Positions 1 through 7,052 are shown, numbered from the stretch's first letter. The stretch: DNA of 16,062 nucleotides from GCA-020348365 sp964347995 (GCA_964347995.1 CAYGBA010000036.1:1-16062), one strand, 5' to 3'. The notes: a model not told the origin generated them from the sequence alone. Translations and numbers: made by a program.

Positions 1-2
1 AG

Positions 3-965
3 ATAGACTTTTCCTTTCATAAGGTGGAACTTCTCTCATACCCGCTTTTTGAGCGGGTTCCATGCTGTTATTCTCTGGCTTTGGTCTCGAAATTAACGGA
101 GATCATAAGGTCTTATGATTTAGATATTGTTCATGCTCATTACGCTGTTCCCAACGCTGTGTCTGCTTACTTGGCCAATAAGATCTGTAACGATTCCGCG
201 AAGGTGGTAACCACGCTTCACGGCACCGACTCCTACTTGGTTGGGCTTCATCCCTCTTACAAGGAAGTTACACAGTTCAGTATGCAACAGAGCAATGCGC
301 TGACAGCGGTTTCGGAGTACCTGAAAGAGCGCACGATGACGGAGTTTGACATTTCAAGGGAGATCCGTGTGATACCGAACTTTGTTGATCCGCAACGGTT
401 TAGGCGGCTCAAGAGAGATCGAGAACAGAAAGTTGTGTGTCATTCATCCAACTTTAGACCGATCAAACGGATACCTGACATTGTTAAGGCTTTCAAAATA
501 ATCTCGGAAGAAATCGATTGCAAGTTGTTCCTTATGGGGAGTGGTCCTGAACGCTTTGAGGCTGAGAAGATTGTGAAGAATCTTGGGATATCGGAGAGCG
601 TGGAGTTCTTGGGGAATGTGAAGAACGTTGAAGAGGTGCTTGGCAAGTCGGATTTGTTCCTTCTGCCATCAGAGGACGAGAGCTTTGGGCTTGCTGCATT
701 AGAGGCTATGAGTTGTGAGGTCCCGGTTGTTGCAAGCGATGTGGGTGGGTTGAAAGAGTTGATCTCTCATGGTGTTGACGGTTATCTAATCAGAGTTGGA
801 GATGTAGAGGCGCTCGCTCGATACTCGCTTAGGATTTTACAAGATCCAAGACTGCGGGAAGATTTTGGCAGAAACGCTAGGCAGAAGGTTCTTGAGAAGT
901 ATACACCAGACAAGATTGTGCCCAAATATGAGGACTTGTACAAGGAAACCTTGAAGGAAAAATGA
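3..965 (+). CDS. bshA: BshA-like family GT4 glycosyltransferase, 5'-truncated by window edge
   Basis: Retaining GT4 glycosyltransferase most like BshA, which joins GlcNAc from UDP-GlcNAc to L-malate in the first step of bacillithiol synthesis. The frame is open to the left edge. The seven codons before the GTG at 24 read IDFSFHK and, with VELLSYPLFE, match the BshA stretch HFHEVEV..Y, so the GTG is internal and roughly the first 50-60 residues (N-terminal glycine-rich loop) are missing. Counting from that GTG, visible signatures are HAHYAVPNAVSAYLA (38-52), TTLHGTD (63-69), IPNFVD (117-122), SNFRPIKR (142-149), the sugar-nucleotide site GSGPE (172-176) and the EX7E motif in EDESFGLAALEAM (217-229). 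It ends naturally with the usual C-terminal helix. No bshB or bshC is visible here, so the product could be another GlcNAc conjugate. The BshA-like assignment is strong; the substrate is inferred. Confidence 0.8.
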   Translation: MDFSFHKVELLSYPLFERVPCCYSLALVSKLTEIIRSYDLDIVHAHYAVPNAVSAYLANKICNDSAKVVTTLHGTDSYLVGLHPSYKEVTQFSMQQSNALTAVSEYLKERTMTEFDISREIRVIPNFVDPQRFRRLKRDREQKVVCHSSNFRPIKRIPDIVKAFKIISEEIDCKLFLMGSGPERFEAEKIVKNLGISESVEFLGNVKNVEEVLGKSDLFLLPSEDESFGLAALEAMSCEVPVVASDVGGLKELISHGVDGYLIRVGDVEALARYSLRILQDPRLREDFGRNARQKVLEKYTPDKIVPKYEDLYKETLKEK

Positions 966-1553
966 AGAATCACAAGTTATAACGCGTGCTCTTATTTGAA
1001 TTCGAATGCTTTGCAGTAGCTACATACGTCTTCTGTGGTCTATAACCATCACATTGTCTTCTTCAACATTGAAGTCCTCAAGCATTAGGGGCTCAGGCCT
1101 CGACTCTCCCATTTCTGAAGACACCAAGCACCTGGCGGTCCACCAAGGCATCAGTGCCCTTCTCAACGCCGGGCTCATTTGTTGTGGTGGGAAAACCGGC
1201 CAGGCAACACCGACTCAGCCTAGGAAGTAGTTGTTGTGGTGGAGGCAATTTTCTGATTTATCACCACGACTCCAGCCTTCAGATCGGCTGCTCCGCCCGA
1301 CAAGCTTGGCACGCAAGGATTTTGGAGAATATTGTGGACAACCCTTGGCAGGCTAAGGTCATGGCAGAGATGAGAGGATGTTTGGATCCTGATAGCATCA
1401 GAATGTTGAAGACGACTTTTTTCAGAAAACAAGAAACTGAAGGCACATTTGACGGCAGCACACGCCAATCGCAGACGCTACGCTTGCAACGTGTAGACAC
1501 TGGCTTTGCGCCAAACTCTAGTGGTTTTGATTCTACAAGCTTTGATAGCAGTC
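966..1553. other. 588 bp spacer without a convincing gene; possible gene debris
   Basis: No reading frame here has convincing protein character. The open frames on both strands are short, rich in Ser/Cys/Arg and carry no motif I recognise. A 12-base direct repeat TTGTTGTGGTGG occurs at 1179-1190 and 1231-1242. On the - strand a 52-codon frame (ATG 1176-1178 to TAG 1020-1022) ends in a protein-like stretch, MLEDFNVEEDNVMVIDHRRR. An overlapping frame just upstream reads GTDALVDRQVLGVFRNGRVE before a stop. Two plausible fragments in different frames would fit a frameshifted relic of a gene, but I cannot name a family. No promoter, tRNA or terminator stands out. Confidence 0.35.
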
Positions 1554-2510
1554 CTACGGCGGCTCTTCTCCTAGAGGTATGAGATACGTCAAGCCATCTT
1601 GACCCAAAATAACCACGAAGTTCTCCGTTGTTCTCCCAATCTCCTTCAAAGCCTCCAAAGTCAAGTAGAGATTAGTCAATTCCGTCGTATTCATTCCAAC
1701 GTCTTCAGCGATGATTCGAATCGACTCAGCCGTTCCGTTAGCAACGATTAACCGAGACTCAGCCTCACCCCGAGCCGCAATGATCTTCTCCGCTGCGGAT
1801 GCATTAGCCAAGATCAGTATTCTTTCCCTTTCAAAGTCTGCCTGCAGCTTTGACTGTTCGGCTGCCAGCTTGGCTTCAATAGCTTTCAAGAACTCCGCTG
1901 GCGGATCTACGTCTCTCAGATCGACCTCAACGTTTATGAGAGCATTTAGCAGCGATTCTTCAGCGTACAGAGAGGATACGATTTCATCGCTCAACACCTG
2001 CGTAATCACTGACCTGTTTTCAATGATCTGAACCACGGTGTACTGGCCAACTATATCTCTCCCGGCCTCTCTGATAACAGAAGCCACTACCCGGTCCTTC
2101 CAATCCAAATTGGGAAATGTTTCATAGAGCGCGTTCAGCTTCGTGCTGTCCAAACTCCACCTAACCAGCACGTCTAATTCAATTCGCAACCCGTCTTTAC
2201 TGATGGGAGTAATCGGCGGATAGTCACCCTGAACCGCGTCTTCCTTCCACATGCCAACACTGTCTAACGCATAATAGATGTGTATGTCAGTAACCCAAGG
2301 AGCCTTAAAGAACCAAGCGGGACCTGTTATAGGACTGGAAATGGTCTTGGTAATGGGATCAACAAGAATCGCGCCATAACCCACGGCAACCGTTCTAAAG
2401 ACGGTCAACGGTACTATAATAGCGAAGACTATCAACAAGAAGAGCACTGCTACTGCAACTCTTTTCAACCATGGTCTATCTCCAAATCCAAACCTAGACG
2501 TCTCATTCAA
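1554..2510 (-). CDS. SPFH/band-7 (stomatin-prohibitin-like) membrane protein
   Basis: Membrane-anchored SPFH protein of about 318 residues. Proteins of this superfamily form large membrane-bound oligomers that scaffold membrane domains and regulate membrane proteases. A single N-terminal transmembrane segment (about residues 17-38) is followed by the SPFH domain (about 40-215, including ITPISKDGLRIELDVLVRW). Then comes the Ala/Glu-rich coiled coil typical of the family (about 205-270, EAKLAAEQSKLQADFERERI) and a short hydrophobic tail ending LGEEPP. The first in-frame TTG (2514-2516) directly abuts the SD AAGGTGA, so the second TTG (2508-2510), six bases further on, is the better start. No NfeD-like partner is adjacent. 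It diverges from a small membrane-protein gene across about 75 bases containing one TATA box. The family call is secure; the cellular role is unknown. Confidence 0.87.
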   Translation of the reverse strand: MNETSRFGFGDRPWLKRVAVAVLFLLIVFAIIVPLTVFRTVAVGYGAILVDPITKTISSPITGPAWFFKAPWVTDIHIYYALDSVGMWKEDAVQGDYPPITPISKDGLRIELDVLVRWSLDSTKLNALYETFPNLDWKDRVVASVIREAGRDIVGQYTVVQIIENRSVITQVLSDEIVSSLYAEESLLNALINVEVDLRDVDPPAEFLKAIEAKLAAEQSKLQADFERERILILANASAAEKIIAARGEAESRLIVANGTAESIRIIAEDVGMNTTELTNLYLTLEALKEIGRTTENFVVILGQDGLTYLIPLGEEPP

Positions 2511-2516
2511 GCACAA

Positions 2517-2523
2517 TCACCTT
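2517..2523 (-). promoter_or_regulatory. SD that decides the start of the SPFH gene
   Basis: AAGGTGA on the - strand. It touches the TTG at 2514-2516 without a spacer but sits six bases before the TTG at 2508-2510, favouring the second TTG. Confidence 0.55.
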
Positions 2524-2547
2524 ATTTCAACAGTTAATACCCAGACG

Positions 2548-2555
2548 TATTTATA
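2548..2555. promoter_or_regulatory. TATA box shared by divergent SPFH and small membrane protein genes
   Basis: TATTTATA on + (TATAAATA on -), 32 bases before the + start at 2587 and 38 before the - start at 2510. It is the only TATA-like element in the spacer. The purine-rich GAAGAGG just upstream on the - strand resembles a TFB recognition element, suggesting stronger leftward transcription. Confidence 0.5.
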
Positions 2556-2586
2556 CCTCTTCTGGATGCTCTAGTGAAACGATGAT

Positions 2587-2904
2587 ATGTGGGCGGTCAG
2601 AAGCTTGGGGCGCAATACAAAGTCTAAGATTTCGCCTACTTACTTCGTCTTCACCGAATACGAGCTGCTTTTTCTCATCATATGCGTAGTATTGGACATC
2701 AGCGAATACATAGCTACGATTCTGCTTCTGCCCAGCGTAGGCGATATTCTCGACATAGTTGGAATTATCGCTTGCCTTGCCATGTTCCGCTGGGTTGGAA
2801 TTGCATCATTGCTTGAGCTAATTCCCGGCGCAGACATCTTCCCAATCTTCATTATCACATGGTTGATATGGTATTCTCTCAAAAAACGAAGAAGCGCACG
2901 ATAG
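2587..2904 (+). CDS. small integral membrane protein, unknown function
   Basis: Protein of 105 residues with a basic N-terminal segment (about 1-20) and two to three hydrophobic segments: about 27-49 (LLFLIICVVLDISEYIATIL), 52-77 (broken by Asp55 and Asp58) and 80-98 (PIFIITWLIWY region). It ends in a basic tail, KKRRSAR. By positive-inside reasoning both termini may be cytoplasmic. I do not recognise a named family. It starts at ATG with no good SD, about 30 bases after the shared TATA box, so the leader is probably very short or absent. It diverges from the SPFH gene, and a functional link between two membrane proteins is possible but only positional. Good hydrophobic periodicity and natural termini support a real gene. 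Confidence 0.72.
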   Translation: MWAVRSLGRNTKSKISPTYFVFTEYELLFLIICVVLDISEYIATILLLPSVGDILDIVGIIACLAMFRWVGIASLLELIPGADIFPIFIITWLIWYSLKKRRSAR

Positions 2905-2996
2905 TTCGAGCTTCCTAGCGCGGGAGAGTGATTTTAACACACTCAACCTCGTAGAAGTTAGGTCAAAAGACTTAACAGAATCGCTTAATCAATAAC

Positions 2997-3005
2997 TTAA
3001 TATAT
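2997..3005 (+). promoter_or_regulatory. candidate TATA element upstream of the aCPSF2 gene
   Basis: TTAATATAT about 140 bases before the start codon. If used it gives a leader of roughly 110 bases that includes the hairpin at 3047-3063. A second, weaker AT-rich element (TTTTAAA, 3099-3105) lies 39 bases before the start and would give a short leader. Confidence 0.3.
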
Positions 3006-3046
3006 CACCAGCCGTTTTCTCGTACTGATAAGACGTATTGGCCTAA

Positions 3047-3063
3047 CACAGTTTTTTACTGTG
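3047..3063 (+). promoter_or_regulatory. perfect hairpin upstream of the aCPSF2 gene
   Basis: CACAGT (3047-3052), loop TTTTT, ACTGTG (3058-3063): a perfect 6-bp stem. It lies about 80 bases before the start codon, either in the 5' leader or as an operator-like site. There is no T-tract after it, so it is not a classical terminator of the upstream gene. Confidence 0.35.
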
Positions 3064-3128
3064 GCAGTCCTCGAGTCGGAACAGACGTACTCATCCGATT
3101 TTAAAGAAGAATTACGTTTTACACAGAT

Positions 3129-3137
3129 AAAGGAGGT
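3129..3137 (+). promoter_or_regulatory. strong Shine-Dalgarno of the aCPSF2 gene
   Basis: AAAGGAGGT six bases before ATG 3144, the longest SD match in the window. Confidence 0.75.
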
Positions 3138-3143
3138 AAATAC

Positions 3144-4403
3144 ATGAAAATTCATTTCCTCGGAGGAGTCCGAGAGGTGGGCGGCTCCTGCATCGCCGTC
3201 GAAAGCAACGGTGAGAAGGTCGCCCTAGACTACGGAATCAAGGTTGGAGAGAAAGTTTCCAACCAGTTACGGAAGGATTTCGACGTGGTGATCATCAGTC
3301 ACGCTCATTTGGATCACTCAGGCAATCTCCTGAGCCTGTCCCGATTGAACCCGGTGATAGTAGGGTCAGAGATAACCCGTGATGTCACCTCTGAGCTCCT
3401 ACTCGACATGATTAAAATTCAACACTTGAACGGAAACCACTTTCCATACAACAAACGAGACGTAGACAACATCAGGAAATCCTGGTGGGTTCGAGACGCC
3501 ATCGCCCTATCAGGAATGCAAATTCGTCTGCATCCAGCAGGACACGTCGCAGGCGCAAAGATGACCAGCATCAAGGCTGAGGGCAAAGAAATCCTGTACA
3601 CTGGGGACTTCTGTCTCCACGACACCGAGATTTTAGAAGGAACCAAACTGGAAGGTCTCCCAAAAGAACCCGACGGATTGGTGATCGAGTCAACCTACGG
3701 GGGCACAACCAGACCACCAAGAAGCAAACTAGTCGACCAGTTCTTCAGACAAATCCGCGACACAATAGAGAGGGAAGGAAACATCCTTATCCCCGCATTC
3801 GCCTTCCACCGAACCCAAGAAATGGCTAAGAGAATAGACCAAGCTATACATGAAGGTGTCCTACCAGACTACCACGCCTACACCATATCCACGCTAGCAC
3901 ACAAAATCACGGACTACTTCAACAGCCAAAGACACTTCTTCACCGAAGAGATCCAAAAACAAAGACACCCATTCAACTACCGACACGTGAAGCCTCTCCG
4001 CCGAACAAAGCAGATCAAAGAACCCGCCATAGTAATCTGCACCTCAGGCTTCGGCCACGCAGGCGCAAGCCTTCATCTACTAACTGAATGGGCAGCGAAC
4101 GAAGACAATTCCGTTATGATAAATTCGGGCTATCTGCCTCCAGACAGTCCGCTAAAAATGGCAAAAGAAAAAGGAGAACTCATCAAAAATGGGAATAAGA
4201 TTCCCGTCCAAGCCGAAGTGGAACAAATAGAGCTCTCCGGCCACGCCGATCAAACAGAGCTCATTCAACTGGTAGAGACACTAAAGCCTAAGAGAACCTT
4301 CCTTGTACACGGGGAACCCGAACAAGCACAAGCCCTTTCCGAAAAGATCTCGGACATAACCGAAGTCTACATCCCAGAGAAAAGAGAAACTATTGCCATG
4401 TAA
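3144..4403 (+). CDS. beta-CASP metallo-beta-lactamase ribonuclease, aCPSF2-like
   Basis: Zinc-dependent ribonuclease of the CPSF/RNase J superfamily, acting on RNA 3' processing or decay in the cytoplasm. At 419 residues and without N-terminal KH domains it fits archaeal aCPSF2 better than the longer, KH-bearing aCPSF1. Motif 2 is HAHLDH (53-58), motif 3 GHVAGA (133-138, His134) and motif 4 GDF (154-156, Asp155). The beta-CASP motifs are A in IEST (181-184, Glu182), B in SGHAD (365-369, His367) and C in VHGEPEQ (388-394, His389). All metal and catalytic positions are present, so the enzyme should be active. ATG 3144 is set by a near-perfect SD, AAAGGAGGT at 3129-3137, with a six-base spacer, suggesting strong translation. 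It stands alone on + with no overlapping partner. Confidence 0.92.
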   Translation: MKIHFLGGVREVGGSCIAVESNGEKVALDYGIKVGEKVSNQLRKDFDVVIISHAHLDHSGNLLSLSRLNPVIVGSEITRDVTSELLLDMIKIQHLNGNHFPYNKRDVDNIRKSWWVRDAIALSGMQIRLHPAGHVAGAKMTSIKAEGKEILYTGDFCLHDTEILEGTKLEGLPKEPDGLVIESTYGGTTRPPRSKLVDQFFRQIRDTIEREGNILIPAFAFHRTQEMAKRIDQAIHEGVLPDYHAYTISTLAHKITDYFNSQRHFFTEEIQKQRHPFNYRHVKPLRRTKQIKEPAIVICTSGFGHAGASLHLLTEWAANEDNSVMINSGYLPPDSPLKMAKEKGELIKNGNKIPVQAEVEQIELSGHADQTELIQLVETLKPKRTFLVHGEPEQAQALSEKISDITEVYIPEKRETIAM

Positions 4404-4470
4404 AATCCATCACTTAACAAGCATGTGTGAACGAGCGCAAAAATCAGAAGTTTGTAGGATCTCAACTTAA

Positions 4471-4483
4471 TTCTAAATTAGAA
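4471..4483. promoter_or_regulatory. 13-bp perfect palindrome at the expected promoter position
   Basis: TTCTAAATTAGAA, a perfect inverted repeat about a central A, ends 14 bases before the likely ATG at 4498. It is AT-rich enough to overlap the TATA element of a leaderless transcript and symmetric enough to be a repressor operator. Confidence 0.35.
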
Positions 4484-4497
4484 ACTAAGTGTCCGCC

Positions 4498-4896
4498 ATG
4501 AACGTTCTATTCGTATGTTCCGCGAATGCATGGAGAAGTCCGATGGCCGAAGCCCTACAAAAGAAAAACAGACCGGATATACATGTAGACTCAGCAGGAA
4601 CATATGCCTATCACAAAGTCATTGATGAAGTAAAGGATTTCTTAACAAGAGAAGACGCAGAGGAGTACGTCAAAAAGCTTCCTGATAGCTTAGACAGCAA
4701 GCAACTCAACGAATACGACATTATTGTGGTCATGGGATCCAAACACAAGAAAGCCATTTTGAGCAGGTGCTCTGAATGCCAAAGCAAAATCGTTGTGTGG
4801 AACATCGATGACCCGATAAAACTACCACCGGGATATGGTGAAAAAATATTCAATCAGATAAGACACAAAGTTAAAGAACTCGCCGAATCACTGTGA
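4498..4896 (+). CDS. low-molecular-weight protein-tyrosine-phosphatase-like protein
   Basis: About 132-residue member of the LMW-PTP/ArsC fold, which hydrolyses phosphotyrosine or reduces arsenate through a cysteine-phosphate-type intermediate. The P-loop CX5R(S) is intact at the N-terminus (CSANAWRS; Cys7 and Arg13 from the ATG), after strand NVLFV. An Asp-Pro pair in NIDDP (102-106) occupies the place of the family's catalytic acid. The two further cysteines (CSEC, Cys91 and Cys94) do not match the spaced Cys pair of thioredoxin-coupled ArsC, so phosphatase activity is likelier than arsenate reduction. The frame also opens at GTG 4489, but ATG 4498 gives the canonical MNVLFVC start. Neither has an SD, and an AT-rich palindrome lies just upstream, suggesting a leaderless transcript. 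The residues from Ile45 to Leu68 diverge from standard LMW-PTPs. Confidence 0.8.
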   Translation: MNVLFVCSANAWRSPMAEALQKKNRPDIHVDSAGTYAYHKVIDEVKDFLTREDAEEYVKKLPDSLDSKQLNEYDIIVVMGSKHKKAILSRCSECQSKIVVWNIDDPIKLPPGYGEKIFNQIRHKVKELAESL

Positions 4897-5121
4897 AAAA
4901 CCGTTTTGTGCGCATGATCTTGTATGATCAGGCGAAAAACAAGCGTGCTAGGTTCCCCTTCCACGGTCAAATAACAGATTCATACAGATGTCTGGCACAA
5001 ATCTAGTTCTAGGAGAATAGAGGGAGACTCAAATTGAATGAAGAACCAGATCTCTTGACAAGAAGCTATTTACGTCTCAGCTTCCCAACAAGATAAACCC
5101 CTACTATACCGGAGAGGATGT

Positions 5122-6087
5122 ATGTTTTTGACATCGAAAGTCGCCATGGTTGAGCTTGACGATCATGCCGAATCGCTAAAGAACGCCCTCCATATGATCG
5201 GCGGAATAGACGATCTCGACACTAATGAGAAACCCGTAGTCATCAAGGTCGGAGTCTTCAACCACAAAGCAGACAACCACACCTCAGTCGGCGTCGTCGA
5301 CGCCATCATCAACAACTTCAACAGAACTCCCAAAATCTTCTTGACCGAATCAGACAACTACCAAGGCACAGGCTCAGAAAGACTTCAAATCTGGAAGGAA
5401 CTCTTCACCGAACGAGTGGTTCCCTTCAATCTCTCAGAAGACCCAGAAGTCAGAACCGTAAGGCTTGCTGAACAAGAAATGAGCCTATCACACGTACTCT
5501 TCAAACCCAACATCCTTGTAGACACGCACATACTCCGCCGCTTCCAGAGAGGAAGCATCCTCAAGAATCTCTTCGGATGCCTCTCCACACCAAAGAAAGC
5601 GAAGTTCCACAAGAACGAGATCTTTTGCCCACTTCTTGCAGACATCTACGAGGCCATAGGCGGAATAGATCTCGCAGTGATGGACGGCACATACCTCTGG
5701 CGCGGGGCAGGCGATGTCCGTGTCAAGACAAATATTCTCCTAGTGAGCAGGGACGCGGTCGCCGTGGAAACAATCGGAGCAATCCTTGCCGGCTTTAATC
5801 CTGAAGAGATGCCGGTTATACAAGAATTTGTGAAGAGGGACCTAGGAGAAGGGGACTCGGACAATATCGAGATCTTGGGACCCTCCTTCGAAGATCTCCA
5901 GGATAGTTTCAAATCCGCCCGTAAGAACCTTGAAGAACGCGCAGCAAGAAAGATCCTAGGAGAGGTCAACCCCAGAAAAGACACAGTCGCTTCAATAGTC
6001 AAACGAAGAGGTTACTCCAAGACACGGGTCACAAAGGCTTTGCGACATCTGGGCTACACTGTGTATAAGGATGGCACATTCGATTGA
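5122..6087 (+). CDS. DUF362 family protein with C-terminal helix-turn-helix-like tail
   Basis: Protein of 321 residues. The DUF362 core covers about residues 36-255. It includes the opening strand and turn VVIKVGVFNHKADNHTS, the central LVDTHILRRFQRGSILKNLF, MDGTYLWRGAG, and the family-typical SRDAVAVETIGAILAGF. DUF362 proteins are widespread in archaea and often carry ferredoxin-type cysteines. None are present here (only two isolated Cys), so no iron-sulfur cluster is expected. The last ~45 residues (DTVASIVKRRG, then SKTRVTKALRHLGYTVYKDG) look like a winged helix-turn-helix, an unusual fusion. ATG 5122 follows GGAGAGG (5111-5117) with a four-base spacer. An ATG four bases earlier is in another frame. 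Biochemical role unknown. Confidence 0.82.
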   Translation: MFLTSKVAMVELDDHAESLKNALHMIGGIDDLDTNEKPVVIKVGVFNHKADNHTSVGVVDAIINNFNRTPKIFLTESDNYQGTGSERLQIWKELFTERVVPFNLSEDPEVRTVRLAEQEMSLSHVLFKPNILVDTHILRRFQRGSILKNLFGCLSTPKKAKFHKNEIFCPLLADIYEAIGGIDLAVMDGTYLWRGAGDVRVKTNILLVSRDAVAVETIGAILAGFNPEEMPVIQEFVKRDLGEGDSDNIEILGPSFEDLQDSFKSARKNLEERAARKILGEVNPRKDTVASIVKRRGYSKTRVTKALRHLGYTVYKDGTFD

Positions 6088-6395
6088 GTTGACGCAAGAA
6101 AAATTCCACAAAAATCAACGAAATTTCGTAATAGGCTTCATGCGGACACGACGGGCGAAGAAGTACGCACGACATTTTTATTACATTAATTTAATGGAGT
6201 TTAGCAAAAAAGAATGTTGCAAAACCCTTTGCAAAACCCAAAAGTCTTACTGTAACATCATTTTCTATATGTCATTTTAACATTAAGCATGACGGTATTG
6301 CAACATGAGAGCTGTGTCAAATAATGTTGAGGTCTGCGTCACAACATTCAACCCTTACAGTAAAATAGCAAAAAAAGAGAGGAGATAGTTAGTTT
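6088..6395. other. AT-rich convergent spacer with short repeats, no gene
   Basis: This 308 bp stretch separates the 3' ends of the DUF362 (+) and DUF996 (-) genes. It holds a tandem pair TTGCAAAACCC (6217-6227 and 6229-6239, period 12). TTACTGTAA (6247-6255) and its reverse complement TTACAGTAA (6355-6363) lie 108 bases apart. A 7-bp inverted repeat AATGTTG/CAACATT (6323-6329 and 6342-6348) is also present. The one long open frame (6071-6280) overlaps the DUF362 end and has a composition unlike protein. A T5 run at 6175-6179 may help end the DUF362 transcript. Confidence 0.5.
6370..6376 (-). terminator. oligo-T terminator after the DUF996 gene
   Basis: Seven consecutive T on the - strand, about 20 bases after the stop codon at 6396, consistent with the U-tract terminators of archaea. 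Confidence 0.5.
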
Positions 6396-7019
6396 CTATG
6401 AAGGTGATGATGGCGTTACCAGAGGCTGCTCAGTGGTCGGCGTCTTTATCGAGAAGAATCCAACCGCAAGCAGTATGAAAGCAATCCACATCACTACGAA
6501 ACCCACCAAGACCACAGTCAAAACGGCGCCTATCAACAACAGCAATCCTGCGATGCCAAACATATTCACGCCGGACTTTGTGGCAAGGAGATTGAATGAC
6601 TTTCTGTAGAATATCGCCGAAACGATCACAGACACAAATGCAACAACGAGCGCCGCTATGATTCTTGCAATCAAACCCAAAAGAGCACCGAAGTCCATAA
6701 GATCTTGAAGCATGGTTGACCATTCGGCTGGATTTGCCCAGTCTATAGGTAGAGTCGCAATCGCCATCAGAACCGACACCACAAGCGTAGCCACAAAGGC
6801 AACTCCCCCCACTATGATGGTTATAAACCCATAAAGTGCATTGTTGAATATGCCCCCTTCTTTGTAGTAGCCTGCTAGGCCGTTCATAGCTATCAACACC
6901 AATATTATCCCGATGAGACCTAGTATACCGACAAAGCCTGATCCGAAGACGCCTACTGTACCTACGACAAGCAGTATCGCTCCTACACCGCCCAAATTCT
7001 TGCTCAAATCTAGATCCAT
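6396..7019 (-). CDS. DUF996 family integral membrane protein
   Basis: Protein of 207 residues, almost entirely hydrophobic. It has about six transmembrane segments near residues 9-27, 29-47, 59-88, 108-137 and 150-190 (two closely packed in the last), and a short polar C-terminus ending TTEQPLVTPSSPS. The N-terminal half, with Gly-rich LGGVGAILLVVGTVG, LIAMNGLAGYYKEGGIFNNALYG, matches the DUF996 signature, a family of unknown function found mainly in archaea. ATG 7019 is supported by the SD GGGGAGG (7029-7035) and a TATA element ending about 34 bases upstream, so it has its own promoter although gcvT lies 160 bases upstream on the same strand. No enzymatic residue pattern is visible; the function cannot be deduced. 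Confidence 0.85.
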   Translation of the reverse strand: MDLDLSKNLGGVGAILLVVGTVGVFGSGFVGILGLIGIILVLIAMNGLAGYYKEGGIFNNALYGFITIIVGGVAFVATLVVSVLMAIATLPIDWANPAEWSTMLQDLMDFGALLGLIARIIAALVVAFVSVIVSAIFYRKSFNLLATKSGVNMFGIAGLLLLIGAVLTVVLVGFVVMWIAFILLAVGFFSIKTPTTEQPLVTPSSPS

Positions 7020-7028
7020 TTGAAAATG

Positions 7029-7035
7029 CCTCCCC
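7029..7035 (-). promoter_or_regulatory. SD of the DUF996 gene, partly inside a small hairpin
   Basis: GGGGAGG on the - strand, nine bases before ATG 7019. On the same strand CCCC (7039-7042) can pair with GGGG (7032-7035) across a three-base loop, which could mask part of the SD. The stem is short. Confidence 0.5.
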
Positions 7036-7052
7036 AGAGGGGTCGTCTTTGC

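Noticed and set aside
1154..1582. 142-codon open frame on +
   Set aside because: Composition unlike protein, no motif, no SD, and its end runs antisense into the SPFH gene.
4915..4930. TGATC/GATCA inverted repeat after the phosphatase gene
   Set aside because: A 5-bp stem with no T-tract, close to chance in a window of this size.
5034..5096. 20-codon TTG frame behind AGGGAG in the spacer before DUF362
   Set aside because: Too short and without recognisable features. The SD-like match is weak evidence on its own.
6071..6280. 69-codon open frame on + after DUF362
   Set aside because: Starts inside the DUF362 gene in another frame and has no SD. The Lys/Cys/Phe-rich product looks like translated AT-rich spacer.
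6406..6412. GTGATGA resembling a C box of a C/D guide RNA
   Set aside because: No D box (CTGA) at the required distance, and it lies in the coding end of the DUF996 gene.
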